Position numbers and translations under genes: made by a program. Below the pieces are notes generated by a model that was not told the DNA's origin, did not search any database, and saw only the letters and a list, made by a program, of their open reading frames with translations. This document shows, in pieces, positions 32,817 to 41,581 of a stretch of 41,632 bases of DNA (position 1 is the stretch's first letter; the number at the start of each line of letters is the position of its first letter). The DNA lies in contig NZ_KI912480.1 of assembly GCF_000518705.1 (NCBI RefSeq), positions 2,730-44,361 of the forward strand. Reading direction: 5' to 3'. The DNA comes from Shewanella colwelliana ATCC 39565 (GTDB taxonomy: Bacteria; Pseudomonadota; Gammaproteobacteria; Enterobacterales; Shewanellaceae).

Positions 32817-34283
32817 ATGAAAAAATACTTACTCGCTGGAATGATGATACTCAGCATTAGCTCAGCACAAGCTGCGTGGTGGGTTGAGCCCACAGACTTA
32901 CCGCTGCGTGCAGACATCCAACTACTTGCGGATACTGGAATTATTTTGCAACCTGTTACCACCTTTCCGTTGATGTGGGCAGGACTCAAGCAAGATCTCG
33001 ATAACGCCGATATTGCGTCACTGTCACGTATTCAAGCGGATGCCTTCAATAGAGTGATAAGTGCTTATGACAATGACCATCAGGCCGTTAGCACCCACGT
33101 AAAACTCGCCGCGGCAACTGATACAGCTCGCTTCTTAGGCTTTGGTCACGACTATCGCGATAAAGCAGAAGCCGAAATCAGTGTCGATGTCACCCAATCT
33201 TGGTTTAGTGGCCGCCTCTCTGGTAGTTATCATGCCGATCCACTCGATGGCAATCGCGCACGCCTCGATGACAGCTTTGCTGCGGTCATGTTAGGCAACT
33301 GGATAGTCAGTGCTGGTGCCCAGCAAAAGTATTGGGGACCCGGCTGGGACAGTGGTTTAATTCAGACCACCAATGCCCGGCCTATGCCTGGTATTACCTT
33401 CAGTCGCAACAACAGTTCAGCCTTCGAAACGCCTTGGCTTAATTGGGTTGGCCCTTGGACCTTTACCACCAGCTTTAGCCAGATGGAGAGCGATCGCTAT
33501 GTTCCTGACACCAAACATTGGGGCGCACGTGGCACACTAAAACCTATCTCAAAACTGGAAGTGGGTTTTTCATGGACCATGCAATGGGGCGGTGAAGGTT
33601 ATGGCAACAGTTTAAGTGACTGGTGGGATGGACTCTTTAACGGTGGCCAAACTGAAAGCGAAATCGAAAACGGCCAAGAGAATATGCTCGCTGGCTATGA
33701 TTTGCGTTGGTCAGATACTGCATTTGGCATTCCTTACGGCATCTACTTTGAGCGCATTCACGAAGACTATCATAACGGTAAAAACAAGCTTATTAATGCG
33801 GCCAATATGGGCGGTATCGACTTTGTATTAAGTGACCTCAATACTCGAGTTTTCATCGAATACTCAGATACCAAGGTGTCTTGCGGCCTCGACTCACAAG
33901 TCTATAACTGTTTGTATGAGCATGGTTTTTACAAAAGCGGCTACCGTTACTACGGTAAAAGTTTAGGTAGCACCTATGACAATGACTCTGAAACACTGGT
34001 CATCGGCGGTATCACTCAGCTCGGAAATGGCCAAAGCATCACCAACAAATTCCGTTGGCTGCGTCTTAACACAGATGGAAGAGACACTGGTAACCCAGAG
34101 GGCGGCAATCCTGTCTCGCCGGGCGAATACGAACGTGTATATCAGTTTGACACCAGCTACCACAGACCGCTTTATCAAGGCACACTAAAGATGGGCGGCA
34201 CACTAGGCTACAGCCAGTATGTCCATCAAGGCGGTAATGACTGGGATACCAGCGTCTATGCAAGCTGGGAGCGCAGCTTCTAG
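32817..34283 (+). CDS. Wzi-like outer-membrane beta-barrel protein
   Basis: 488-aa secreted protein with a Sec signal ending near SSAQA-AWW. The pattern of the mature part, with WWVEPTDLPLRADIQLLADTGII near the start, then alternating beta strands and the stretch GAQQKYWGPGWDSGLI, fits the capsule assembly Wzi family of 18-strand outer-membrane barrels, which bind surface polysaccharide. The C-terminal residue is Phe (WERSF), typical of barrel proteins. AAGGGA precedes the ATG. It lies between lacI and the receptor gene, on its own, with a terminator after it. Whether it serves capsule or the glucan locus is open. Confidence 0.85.
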   Translation: MKKYLLAGMMILSISSAQAAWWVEPTDLPLRADIQLLADTGIILQPVTTFPLMWAGLKQDLDNADIASLSRIQADAFNRVISAYDNDHQAVSTHVKLAAATDTARFLGFGHDYRDKAEAEISVDVTQSWFSGRLSGSYHADPLDGNRARLDDSFAAVMLGNWIVSAGAQQKYWGPGWDSGLIQTTNARPMPGITFSRNNSSAFETPWLNWVGPWTFTTSFSQMESDRYVPDTKHWGARGTLKPISKLEVGFSWTMQWGGEGYGNSLSDWWDGLFNGGQTESEIENGQENMLAGYDLRWSDTAFGIPYGIYFERIHEDYHNGKNKLINAANMGGIDFVLSDLNTRVFIEYSDTKVSCGLDSQVYNCLYEHGFYKSGYRYYGKSLGSTYDNDSETLVIGGITQLGNGQSITNKFRWLRLNTDGRDTGNPEGGNPVSPGEYERVYQFDTSYHRPLYQGTLKMGGTLGYSQYVHQGGNDWDTSVYASWERSF

Positions 34284-34299
34284 CTGGCCCGTAGTAGCG

Positions 34300-34335
34300 A
34301 AAAGCCCTGATTCATCGTTGATTCAGGGCTTTTTC
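34300..34335 (+). terminator. intrinsic terminator after the Wzi-like gene
   Basis: AAAAGCCCTGA and TCAGGGCTTTTT form an 11-base-pair stem, extended by TCA/TGA beyond one mismatch, ending in a T-run. It starts 17 bases after the stop of the Wzi-like gene. It shares its stem core AGCCCTGA with the terminator at 40602-40637. Confidence 0.9.
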
Positions 34336-34473
34336 TTTACAGCTATTTTAATATTTTAACTCAAGCCCTTTACGGTGTTTGAGCTGTTCTCATTTTATCA
34401 GGTATGTTTTAACCACTAAGCCAAATAGCCCCCTAGCACTGACTTGCTAGAAAGACTTGAGAGCAATAAGCAG

Positions 34474-34505
34474 AAAAAAACGCTGAGTAGTCTCTCAGCG
34501 TTTTT
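34474..34505 (-). terminator. intrinsic terminator after the TonB receptor gene
   Basis: The stem CGCTGAG-TAGTCT-CTCAGCG is flanked by A and T runs on both sides, so it can act in both directions. On the minus strand it closes the receptor gene 36 bases after its stop. Confidence 0.9.
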
Positions 34506-34541
34506 ATTGTGTATCTCTTTATAAACGACCTACATTAGGCG

Positions 34542-37538
34542 TTAAAAAGATACTCTTGCCCCTAATGCGTAACGGCTACCGTACTGATTAGCAAATAGGA
34601 ACTGCTCTTCAAACCGACCATAGCCCTGCTCAACTTCATTGTTAAGGTTGATGCCTTCAAGAAATACCGTTAAGTACTCGTTGACATCGTAGTTGATGCT
34701 CGCATCAAGTTGACCAAAGTCCTTGGCATATTGTGGCGGCGCATCGGCAGACCCCTGAGATTGTCCTACGCCAATCAGATAGCTATCACGCCAAGCATAG
34801 GTAAATTTCACCGATAACCCATCCTTCTCATAGAAGGCTTGAAAGTTGGCTGAATTACCCAGGCCTTCCAGCGGTTGCTGTTGTGCAAGGCTGTAGGGGT
34901 CAAACTCAACATCGCCTTCGACAAGTGTGCCATTGACGCCTAGACCAAAGCCCGATTCACCAAATACATGTTGAAACGCTAACTCAATCCCCTGTACTGA
35001 CTTTTTGTTACTGTTTACAGGGCTTGTTAGGTCCCAAACGATTAACGGATCTGAGTCTAGCGGCGCAATCTGGCCATCTGCATTACCATATCCATTGGCA
35101 ATCATTTGCTCGAAAATGGTATTTTCATTAACGGCAGTGCCTGCCGTCTCAAGCTGTGACACAGCTTCAAGATAACGCGGACTGTTGTAGACATCATGCA
35201 AACCATCGATCGTCGTTTGCGATGTCGAGCGTGAAACGAAGTTATCTACATCCTTGTGGAATAAACCAATCGCCGCATAACTGGCATCAGCATAGTAGTA
35301 TTCCAAGGATAGATCTAAGTTAAACGATTCCAAAGGCAGTAGACCAGGATTACCACTTCCCCCGCGACGCGCACCAATTTTGGGGCTACCACTTAAGCTT
35401 CTGCCAGCCACCATGTCACCCAGCAATGGGCGGGCAATGGTTTTACCTGCTGAAAAACGCACCACAACGTCTTCCACCACTTCCGCATCAATGTCTAACA
35501 TTGGTAGCCAAACATCATAATCGCCAGTTTGAGTAAGATAGTTATCATCTCCCCCATCGACATATTTCATGATCCACTCTGTAGGGCTTGCCCAAACGAC
35601 TTGCTCTTCAACTCGTTGTTTAACCGTGCTTGAGGTATCTGTTTGCTCATATCTCAGGCCCAGATTAACGTTCACAGCGACATCACCAATGTCAAACCCC
35701 CATTGAGTGGTTAGATACAATGCAAGCGTCTCTTCTTCCACTAGGCTTGAGCTGTCAATACCGTCAATGTAAGGGTCGATTGAGTAATAGTTATCGCCAG
35801 CGATGTCTGGGGTAATATAAGCCAGCTGGCGTGCAATGGCTTCGTCAAAGCTAAAGGTATAATAGTAATCAGGGTTTATGCTGCTTCCACCGCCGCCGAG
35901 GGCGTCCAACAATCCAGAAGCATCATGTGCCTGAAACATACCATCAGGGAAGATCTCAGTGTAAGACGGATTAAAGCCTGGGCCGCCACGCAAACCACTC
36001 CACGCGGTTGTCCCCGACATTGACTGCTTAGTGTAAGACGCGCCGAAATCCACTTTCACGAGAGCATCATAAAACTCAGGATACCAGTTGGTATTAAACT
36101 GCGCCTGCTGAATATCACTTTCACCTGGAGAGTGGATAAACTGACTAAAGTTAGAGTCGATCTCACCTGGAGAGAGCTGATTAGTCCCATTTTTCCAGTT
36201 GATCAGGTAATTAGGGATGTCACCAGTACGGTAATCGTAAACCTTTGAGGTTAGCTGATCTGACCCCAAAATGATTTGAGCTGCACTGCCCAGCCCTTTA
36301 TCGGCTCCGTTATCAATCTTATTCGATGAATCGTGATAGTCGAAGGTAAAGCGCCAATATTCATTCGCACTCCAATCGAGATTTAAGCCAATACTATCTG
36401 CTCTAACTTCAGTGGTATTGCGTTCGGCTGTAAATGATCCATCGCCACCACGGATCTCTGAATAAACACCAGTGCCGTTCTCGTCAATTTCATAACCAAT
36501 GAGCGGCGAGCCATCGGTTGAAGAGTTCCATATCCCCCAGCCAAAGCCATTCGTCGCCGTTAGCGCTCGGGTTCCCATATAATCAGCTGTTATCACTAAA
36601 CTGTCGATAGGACTATATTGCAATGACACCATGCCATTGGTGCGCTCGCGTTCTACATCACTGATGCTGAAGTTCAAGTCCCTTGGCATAAAAAATGGCG
36701 CAATGGCATTGCCATCGGCATCTTTAAAGTTGGCAATAGGGTTACCGTCTGCATCTTTCTCGCGATGATCTAGCCCTTGTTGCCCAGCGAGAATAGGTAA
36801 ACGACTGTTGTCTGTTTGAGCGACCCACCCCTGAACATTGGCAGTCTGCTGACGGAAATCTCTTTCCTGTTGTGATACTGACACCATGATGCCGAAGTCA
36901 TCATCGAGAAAGGTGTTGTTGTAAATGGCCGCGACTTCAGGGGTAATATCATCGCCCTGCTCATTGGACTCGTCATAGATCCCTTTAGCAGACAGGTTAA
37001 ACGATTGCCCCGGATTATCTAACGGTTTTTGGGTGATGATGTTTACCGTAGCACCAAGGCCACCTGTCGGCGTTTCTGCACGTGCAGTTTTGACGACTTC
37101 AAGGGTTTTAACCCCTTCTGATGACAGGTTCTCTAAATTATATGATCGCGTGTAACCTGTGCCGGGCATCTGTCGGCCGTTAACGGTGATCAAGTTGTAT
37201 TCAGGGCCAAAACCACGCACAGTGATCTGACTTCCTTCACCATTTGCACGGCTTACGGTCACGCCCGTGATACGTTGCAGTGACTCAGCTAGGTTGGTAT
37301 CTGGAAATTTACCAAGCTCCTCAGAAGATATCGCATCCACCACGCCATTTGAACCACGCTTAATATCCATAGAGCGATAAAGACTTCCCCTTATCCCCCG
37401 GACTTCAATCACTTCGATCGTTGGTTCATCAACCGCGGGAGCTTCTTCTGCGGCAAATGTATTGGGGACCATCGCCACCCCCATAACAGCGGCCAACGCG
37501 GCCGACAATCTATTGAGTCTGAATTTTTGTTCGCGCAT
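34542..37538 (-). CDS. TonB-dependent outer-membrane receptor
   Basis: 998-aa TonB-dependent receptor. The signal peptide ends near NTFA-AEEAP; a TonB-box-like IEVIEVRGI follows. The plug domain is clear (EELGKFPDTNLAESLQRITG, then ITVRGFGPEYNLITVNGRQ and GGLGATVNIITQKPL), then a 22-strand type barrel ending in YALGARVSF. It belongs to the large Caulobacter/Shewanella-type group (TonB-dependent receptors for carbohydrates). GAGG precedes the ATG. It follows the GH16 repeat protein by 106 bases and shares its operator, so uptake of glucan oligosaccharides is the likely role. No SusD partner is present, as usual in gammaproteobacteria. Confidence 0.93.
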   Translation of the reverse strand: MREQKFRLNRLSAALAAVMGVAMVPNTFAAEEAPAVDEPTIEVIEVRGIRGSLYRSMDIKRGSNGVVDAISSEELGKFPDTNLAESLQRITGVTVSRANGEGSQITVRGFGPEYNLITVNGRQMPGTGYTRSYNLENLSSEGVKTLEVVKTARAETPTGGLGATVNIITQKPLDNPGQSFNLSAKGIYDESNEQGDDITPEVAAIYNNTFLDDDFGIMVSVSQQERDFRQQTANVQGWVAQTDNSRLPILAGQQGLDHREKDADGNPIANFKDADGNAIAPFFMPRDLNFSISDVERERTNGMVSLQYSPIDSLVITADYMGTRALTATNGFGWGIWNSSTDGSPLIGYEIDENGTGVYSEIRGGDGSFTAERNTTEVRADSIGLNLDWSANEYWRFTFDYHDSSNKIDNGADKGLGSAAQIILGSDQLTSKVYDYRTGDIPNYLINWKNGTNQLSPGEIDSNFSQFIHSPGESDIQQAQFNTNWYPEFYDALVKVDFGASYTKQSMSGTTAWSGLRGGPGFNPSYTEIFPDGMFQAHDASGLLDALGGGGSSINPDYYYTFSFDEAIARQLAYITPDIAGDNYYSIDPYIDGIDSSSLVEEETLALYLTTQWGFDIGDVAVNVNLGLRYEQTDTSSTVKQRVEEQVVWASPTEWIMKYVDGGDDNYLTQTGDYDVWLPMLDIDAEVVEDVVVRFSAGKTIARPLLGDMVAGRSLSGSPKIGARRGGSGNPGLLPLESFNLDLSLEYYYADASYAAIGLFHKDVDNFVSRSTSQTTIDGLHDVYNSPRYLEAVSQLETAGTAVNENTIFEQMIANGYGNADGQIAPLDSDPLIVWDLTSPVNSNKKSVQGIELAFQHVFGESGFGLGVNGTLVEGDVEFDPYSLAQQQPLEGLGNSANFQAFYEKDGLSVKFTYAWRDSYLIGVGQSQGSADAPPQYAKDFGQLDASINYDVNEYLTVFLEGINLNNEVEQGYGRFEEQFLFANQYGSRYALGARVSF

Positions 37539-37644
37539 AGTTGCCTCATTATTCTTTGAATTGAAACAGTCTTATTTCACTGGTTTTATTTGATTAAGCA
37601 CCGCCACCAAAATCAATCAAGGTGGCGGTATCAGCACACATATA

Positions 37645-40317
37645 TCAAGGCGTACCTATGATGGCGTTATCAAGTCTGAACACCGCTCCATCTCCTGTGC
37701 CCCAAGAGGGGAAGACCATCAAGACATCAATTGCACTGGCATCAAGTCCAGCATCCGCTAACGTTTGAAGGGGAAAAGTGTACGTTTGCCATTCGCCAAC
37801 GACTGGCTCAATCCCTTCAGCACTGTCTGATAAACTAAGTTCCACCGCACTGCTTGCATCGCCAGATTCAATCTTAAATTTCCATTCTGAACTCGGATCA
37901 CTTGGCGAACTCACGACCTTCATGTCAAAGCGAACCATACCGGTAGGCACGGCAGCACTGGCATCGTAATAAACCCCATCGTCCGCGAGGAAGCCAACAA
38001 CGGTTGGTTGTTCGCCAATCACATACTCTGCTACAGCACCATGATCATTGTCATCAGAGACAACCGCAGGAGTACTGCCCGAACAGCAATCCCAAATCGA
38101 CCAAGCATCGGCAATTTGGTCAACAAAAAGCGTAAGTCCATCTAAAGCAGGGCCTTCTGCACCGGGCTGAGAGATTTTTACATTATCGATACGATAAACT
38201 GCGCCCTCACCCTGGCCCCATGCAGGAAATATCATCAACACATCAATCGCACTGATATCGAGACCCGCAGCAGAAAGATCTGCTAAAGAGAAGCTGAAGG
38301 TTTGCCACTCGGCTGTTGGCGCCACTCCTTCAACACTGGCTGTTAGTGCCACTTCAGCAGCCGAATCACCGTTATTGGATTCCACCTTAAACAACCAAGG
38401 TGCATCTGGTGTAGTTGGCGCATTGACCACCTTAAGGTCAAACTGAATCAAACCTTTCTCAAAGATAGCGCTCGCATCAAACGTTGCCCCAGAACCCCCA
38501 AACTCAGTGCGATTAATATACCCCATCACTGTAGGTTCGCTACCAATGGTGAACTCAGATACGATTCCATGTTCCGCATCATCAGAGACCACGGTAGGCG
38601 TTGAGCCACCACAGCAATCCCACATTGGCCAGTCAGGGTTTTCATTATCAGCAAAGATAACGACAGAAGGCAGTGTTGTATTAGGACGGGCGATCTTAAC
38701 TTCATCCATAAGGTACTCGGCGCCATTGCCACTTCCCCATGCAGGGAACACCATCACCACATCGATAGCTGATAGATCTAGCCCTTTAGACGCTAACAAG
38801 GAGAGAGGAAAACTATAAGTTTGCCATTGGCCTACTGTAGGTAGGACACCTTCGGTGCTATCAGTAATGGGCACTTCCACCGCCGTCGCACCTTCATTAC
38901 TTTCCAATTTCACCGACCAAGTGACATCAGGTGCAGCCGGAGCACTGACCAACTTCATGGCAAAACTCAGCACACCAGTAGACTCTATCGGTGAGGCATC
39001 AAATGGACTTGGAACACCTTCAGGATCGGTAATAAATGCAGAGCGACTGATAAACCCATTAACCGTTGGGCTTTCGCCCACCACAAAGCGATAAACATCA
39101 CCTTTGTCCGCATCGGCGACTAAATCAGGCGTTGAGCCACCACAACAATCCCACGCTGCCCAGTTTGGATTTGGCATACTGTCAAAAATAAGTAGATCTT
39201 TTGCCACGCCATCAGATGGAGGCGTTGGCGCGGGCGCTTTCCCCTCAACGAGGGCATCATCAAGCTTATCGTAACCAGGACGGACAGTTTCACAACCTTT
39301 ACCAGTATCAGGGTTAGCACTACATTGATAAACCCTAACATAATCAACTTGATATTTGTTTTCGCTGTTAAAGGCAGCCTCATCAATGCCGGTTTCATTT
39401 ACATTGATTGGCCAGTTACCACCTACAGCAAAATTGAGCATTAAATGAAATTTTTCATCGAAGGGTTGATTACCCCAGGTTAAGTTCAAGTCACCTGTGG
39501 ATTGATCAAAATATTCGGTAAACCACCCTTTATACGCTAAACCAACGGGTTGCTCTTTAGCGTTATATCTAAGCTCTGAGCGACGTTGAGTCGCATACAA
39601 GTAGTCATCAACATACCAGCGAATTTCACCTCGCTGCCATTCAATTGCATAGGTATGAAAGTCATCTCCTGGGTTGATGTTGTCAGGCAGGGTATAGGCT
39701 TTGCCAGATTGCTCATTCTTAGGCCATTCACGACCATAATGAAGGGTGCCGTATACGTGGGCTTCAGGGTTACCTTCAGCATCTTTAGCTTTTAGGTTAA
39801 CCGCTTCTACAATATCGATTTCGCCACTTCGTGGCCAAATACCGTAAACGTTGTCAGTGGGCAACATCCAAAATGCTGGCCAACTGCCCTGCCCAACTGG
39901 CAACTTGGCACGCATCTCTATGCGGCCATACAAAAAATCAGCCTTGCCTTTAGTAGAGAGTCTTGCTGAAGTGTAAGGCTTTTCTGCGCCTTCAACGGCT
40001 TTTAACGCTGCAATATTCAGCACACCATCTTCAATCCAAGAGTTCTCAGGCGCATCGGTGTAGCATTGTGCTTCTTGATTACCTCCCCCCGCGCAATCAA
40101 TCTCATGAGTCCACTTAGCCGTATCAATATTACTCCCGCTAAACTCGTCACTCCATACCATTTCCCAGCCCGTAGCTGGCCCAGAAATATCCACATTATC
40201 CAAATTGGTGGAGGTATTTGTCTCTCCCCCACACCCCTGAATAGCCAACGCTATAATACCAAGGGATAAATATTTGGTCGTTCCAGAAACCTTTCTCATC
40301 ACCGAAGCCCAACCCAT
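37645..40317 (-). CDS. GH16 beta-glucanase lipoprotein with three C-terminal repeat modules
   Basis: 890-aa protein. The N-terminal signal has the lipobox-like AIQGC (Cys29; Cys23 if the ATG at 40299 is used, which gives the neater signal MRKVSG). The GH16 domain (about 45-335) has GEIDIVE with Glu166 nucleophile and Glu171 acid/base, and is clearly related to the GH16 protein at 22486-23571. After a Pro-rich linker (APAPTPPSDG) come three tandem modules of about 165 residues (374-545, 551-716, 727-888), each opening with W-x-x-WDCC-(G/S)GSTP and ending with a WQT-(Y/F)-(S/T)-F...GLD-x-SAIDV...FP-x-WG block. They are probably carbohydrate-binding. It heads the pair with the TonB receptor. Confidence 0.92.
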   Translation of the reverse strand: MGWASVMRKVSGTTKYLSLGIIALAIQGCGGETNTSTNLDNVDISGPATGWEMVWSDEFSGSNIDTAKWTHEIDCAGGGNQEAQCYTDAPENSWIEDGVLNIAALKAVEGAEKPYTSARLSTKGKADFLYGRIEMRAKLPVGQGSWPAFWMLPTDNVYGIWPRSGEIDIVEAVNLKAKDAEGNPEAHVYGTLHYGREWPKNEQSGKAYTLPDNINPGDDFHTYAIEWQRGEIRWYVDDYLYATQRRSELRYNAKEQPVGLAYKGWFTEYFDQSTGDLNLTWGNQPFDEKFHLMLNFAVGGNWPINVNETGIDEAAFNSENKYQVDYVRVYQCSANPDTGKGCETVRPGYDKLDDALVEGKAPAPTPPSDGVAKDLLIFDSMPNPNWAAWDCCGGSTPDLVADADKGDVYRFVVGESPTVNGFISRSAFITDPEGVPSPFDASPIESTGVLSFAMKLVSAPAAPDVTWSVKLESNEGATAVEVPITDSTEGVLPTVGQWQTYSFPLSLLASKGLDLSAIDVVMVFPAWGSGNGAEYLMDEVKIARPNTTLPSVVIFADNENPDWPMWDCCGGSTPTVVSDDAEHGIVSEFTIGSEPTVMGYINRTEFGGSGATFDASAIFEKGLIQFDLKVVNAPTTPDAPWLFKVESNNGDSAAEVALTASVEGVAPTAEWQTFSFSLADLSAAGLDISAIDVLMIFPAWGQGEGAVYRIDNVKISQPGAEGPALDGLTLFVDQIADAWSIWDCCSGSTPAVVSDDNDHGAVAEYVIGEQPTVVGFLADDGVYYDASAAVPTGMVRFDMKVVSSPSDPSSEWKFKIESGDASSAVELSLSDSAEGIEPVVGEWQTYTFPLQTLADAGLDASAIDVLMVFPSWGTGDGAVFRLDNAIIGTP
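37654..38139 (-). repeat. repeat module 3 of the GH16 protein
   Basis: Residues about 727-888. It has the WDCCSGSTP opening, EYVIGEQPTVVGF, and GEWQTYTFPL...GLDASAIDVLMVFPSWG. It differs most from the other two in the middle, where the short DDGVYYDAS replaces the longer loop. Confidence 0.85.
38170..38667 (-). repeat. repeat module 2 of the GH16 protein
   Basis: Residues about 551-716, with WDCCGGSTP, EFTIGSEPTVMGYINR, FDLKVVNAP and WQTFSFSL...GLDISAIDVLMIFPAWG. Same length class as modules 1 and 3, joined directly to module 1. Confidence 0.85.
38683..39198 (-). repeat. repeat module 1 of the GH16 protein
   Basis: Residues about 374-545, with WDCCGGSTP, RFVVGESPTVNGFISR, FAMKLVSAP and WQTYSFPL...GLDLSAIDVVMVFPAWG. 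It follows the Pro-rich linker after the GH16 domain. Confidence 0.85.
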
Positions 40318-40386
40318 TGTTTATTAACAAAATTATTCAGCTTAATATGTCGTATTTATTCTTAATTTTAACACCAACATGAAAAA

Positions 40387-40400
40387 TGTAAGCGCTTACT
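40387..40400. promoter_or_regulatory. LacI-type operator of the GH16-TonB receptor group
   Basis: TGTAAGCGCTTACT holds the perfect 12-base palindrome GTAAGCGCTTAC. On the minus strand a -10 like TATGAT (40409-40404) lies directly before it, so the operator covers the expected start of transcription, 70 bases before the GH16 start. The surrounding 463-base gap (40318-40780) otherwise holds only the two cysC-side terminators. Confidence 0.8.
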
Positions 40401-40601
40401 TGAATCATACTAGTGACTAACTTGTAAAAAATCAACAGAATCTATGTTAACAACTCATTAAAAAACTCCCCAACCACGGTGGTAAGCAAAAGAGAATTAG
40501 ACTAACGACTAATAAAGGCTTGAAATTGTGACGTTAAGAGAGAGGATGAATAGAATTAAATTAGGTGAAACCTTACACGCAACTTGAAGCTAACCTACAA
40601 C

Positions 40602-40637
40602 AAAAAAGCCCTGACTTAATGATAGTCAGGGCTTTTT
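40602..40637 (-). terminator. bidirectional intrinsic terminator downstream of cysC
   Basis: AAAAAGCCCTGACT-N7-AGTCAGGGCTTTTT is a perfect 14-base-pair stem with A and T runs on both sides. On the minus strand it lies about 145 bases after the cysC stop and isolates cysC from the GH16 promoter. Confidence 0.88.
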
Positions 40638-40756
40638 ATTTATAGGGTGCTCAGAGCGCTACCGAAAATACCTTTAAGCTAACAGTGCCTCTAAGGTGTT
40701 AACCATTAGCTGTATCAAATCGTTTACGAAGCCATTTGAAAAATAACAAGTAACTT

Positions 40757-40783
40757 AAAAGGTGCTAACAACGGAGCACCTTA
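40757..40783 (-). terminator. terminator-like hairpin at the cysC stop
   Basis: On the minus strand AAGGTGCT-CCGTTGTT-AGCACCTT followed by TT forms an eight-base-pair stem that begins inside the cysC stop codon. The T-run is short (four counting the stem), so it is probably weaker than the one at 40602. Confidence 0.6.
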
Positions 40784-41437
40784 ATTCATTAGTCCTTTGG
40801 CTTTGAGGTACTCAATGACTTGCATGGCACATTGCTGCACATCTTGGTTTGCAGTCTGAACATGGATCTCTGGCGACACAGGGACATCATAAGCCGAGTC
40901 GATACCAGTAAAATGCTTTATCTCACCTGCGCGCGCTTTCTTGTATAACCCCTTTGGATCACGTTGCTCACACACCTCAAGTGGTGTATCAACAAAGACT
41001 TCAATAAATGACTTGTCACCGAGTAATCCGCGCACCAACCCACGGTCAGCCGCAAAGGGGGAAATAAATGCCGTCGAGACTAATAGACCTGCATCGACAA
41101 ACAGTTTAGCCACCTCACCGATACGGCGAATATTTTCGATTCTGTCACTATCTGAAAAGCCTAAGTCACCATTAAGCCCATGACGCACATTATCTCCGTC
41201 GAGCACATAGGTTTTAGCCCCTAAATCATGCAGCATTTTATCAACCGCATTAGCAACCGTAGATTTGCCTGAACCGCTTAAGCCTGTAAACCACAACACA
41301 GCGCCTTGATGGCCATTGGCCACAACACGGTCTTGATGCGAGACACTAGCAAGGTGCCACACAACATCGGTAGATTTATCCATTTCGCTGTCAATTTCTT
41401 TATAAGGCGATGCCTCAGTTTTCAATAACGATGTCAT
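40781..41437 (-). CDS. cysC: adenylylsulfate kinase CysC
   Basis: 218-aa APS kinase, which phosphorylates adenylylsulfate to PAPS in sulfate assimilation. Walker A is GLSGSGKST (52-60); YVLDGDNVRHGLNGDLGFS, ENIRRIGEVA and DPKGLYKKARAGEIKHFTGID match E. coli CysC. The longest start is ATG 41437 with GGA six bases upstream; an internal ATG at 41383 would give 200 aa, the length of the E. coli enzyme, but has no visible ribosome site. cysD and cysN, if adjacent, would lie beyond the window's end. Its leader carries the GAGCTAC tandem repeat. Confidence 0.95.
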   Translation of the reverse strand: MTSLLKTEASPYKEIDSEMDKSTDVVWHLASVSHQDRVVANGHQGAVLWFTGLSGSGKSTVANAVDKMLHDLGAKTYVLDGDNVRHGLNGDLGFSDSDRIENIRRIGEVAKLFVDAGLLVSTAFISPFAADRGLVRGLLGDKSFIEVFVDTPLEVCEQRDPKGLYKKARAGEIKHFTGIDSAYDVPVSPEIHVQTANQDVQQCAMQVIEYLKAKGLMN

Positions 41438-41458
41438 AAAGTATCCATAAGTTAATTC

Positions 41459-41514
41459 GAGCTACGAGCTACGAGCTACGAGCTACGAGCTACGAGCTAC
41501 GAGCTACGAGCTAC
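41459..41514. repeat. 8 x GAGCTAC tandem repeat in the cysC leader
   Basis: Eight perfect, uninterrupted copies of the 7-base unit GAGCTAC (56 bases), ending 22 bases before the cysC start codon. A perfect array of this kind is prone to slippage, so copy number may vary between strains. Confidence 0.97.
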
Positions 41515-41581
41515 GCGATAGTAAAAATCCAATCAACAAACGACAACGGCTAATCTGTTGCATAACGGCTTTAATCATAGG

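Noticed and set aside
34300..40637. Shared AGCCCTGA stem in two terminators as a possible mobile repeat
   Set aside because: Only the GC-rich stem core is shared, while flanks and loops differ; similar GC-rich stems with A/T runs are ordinary terminators.
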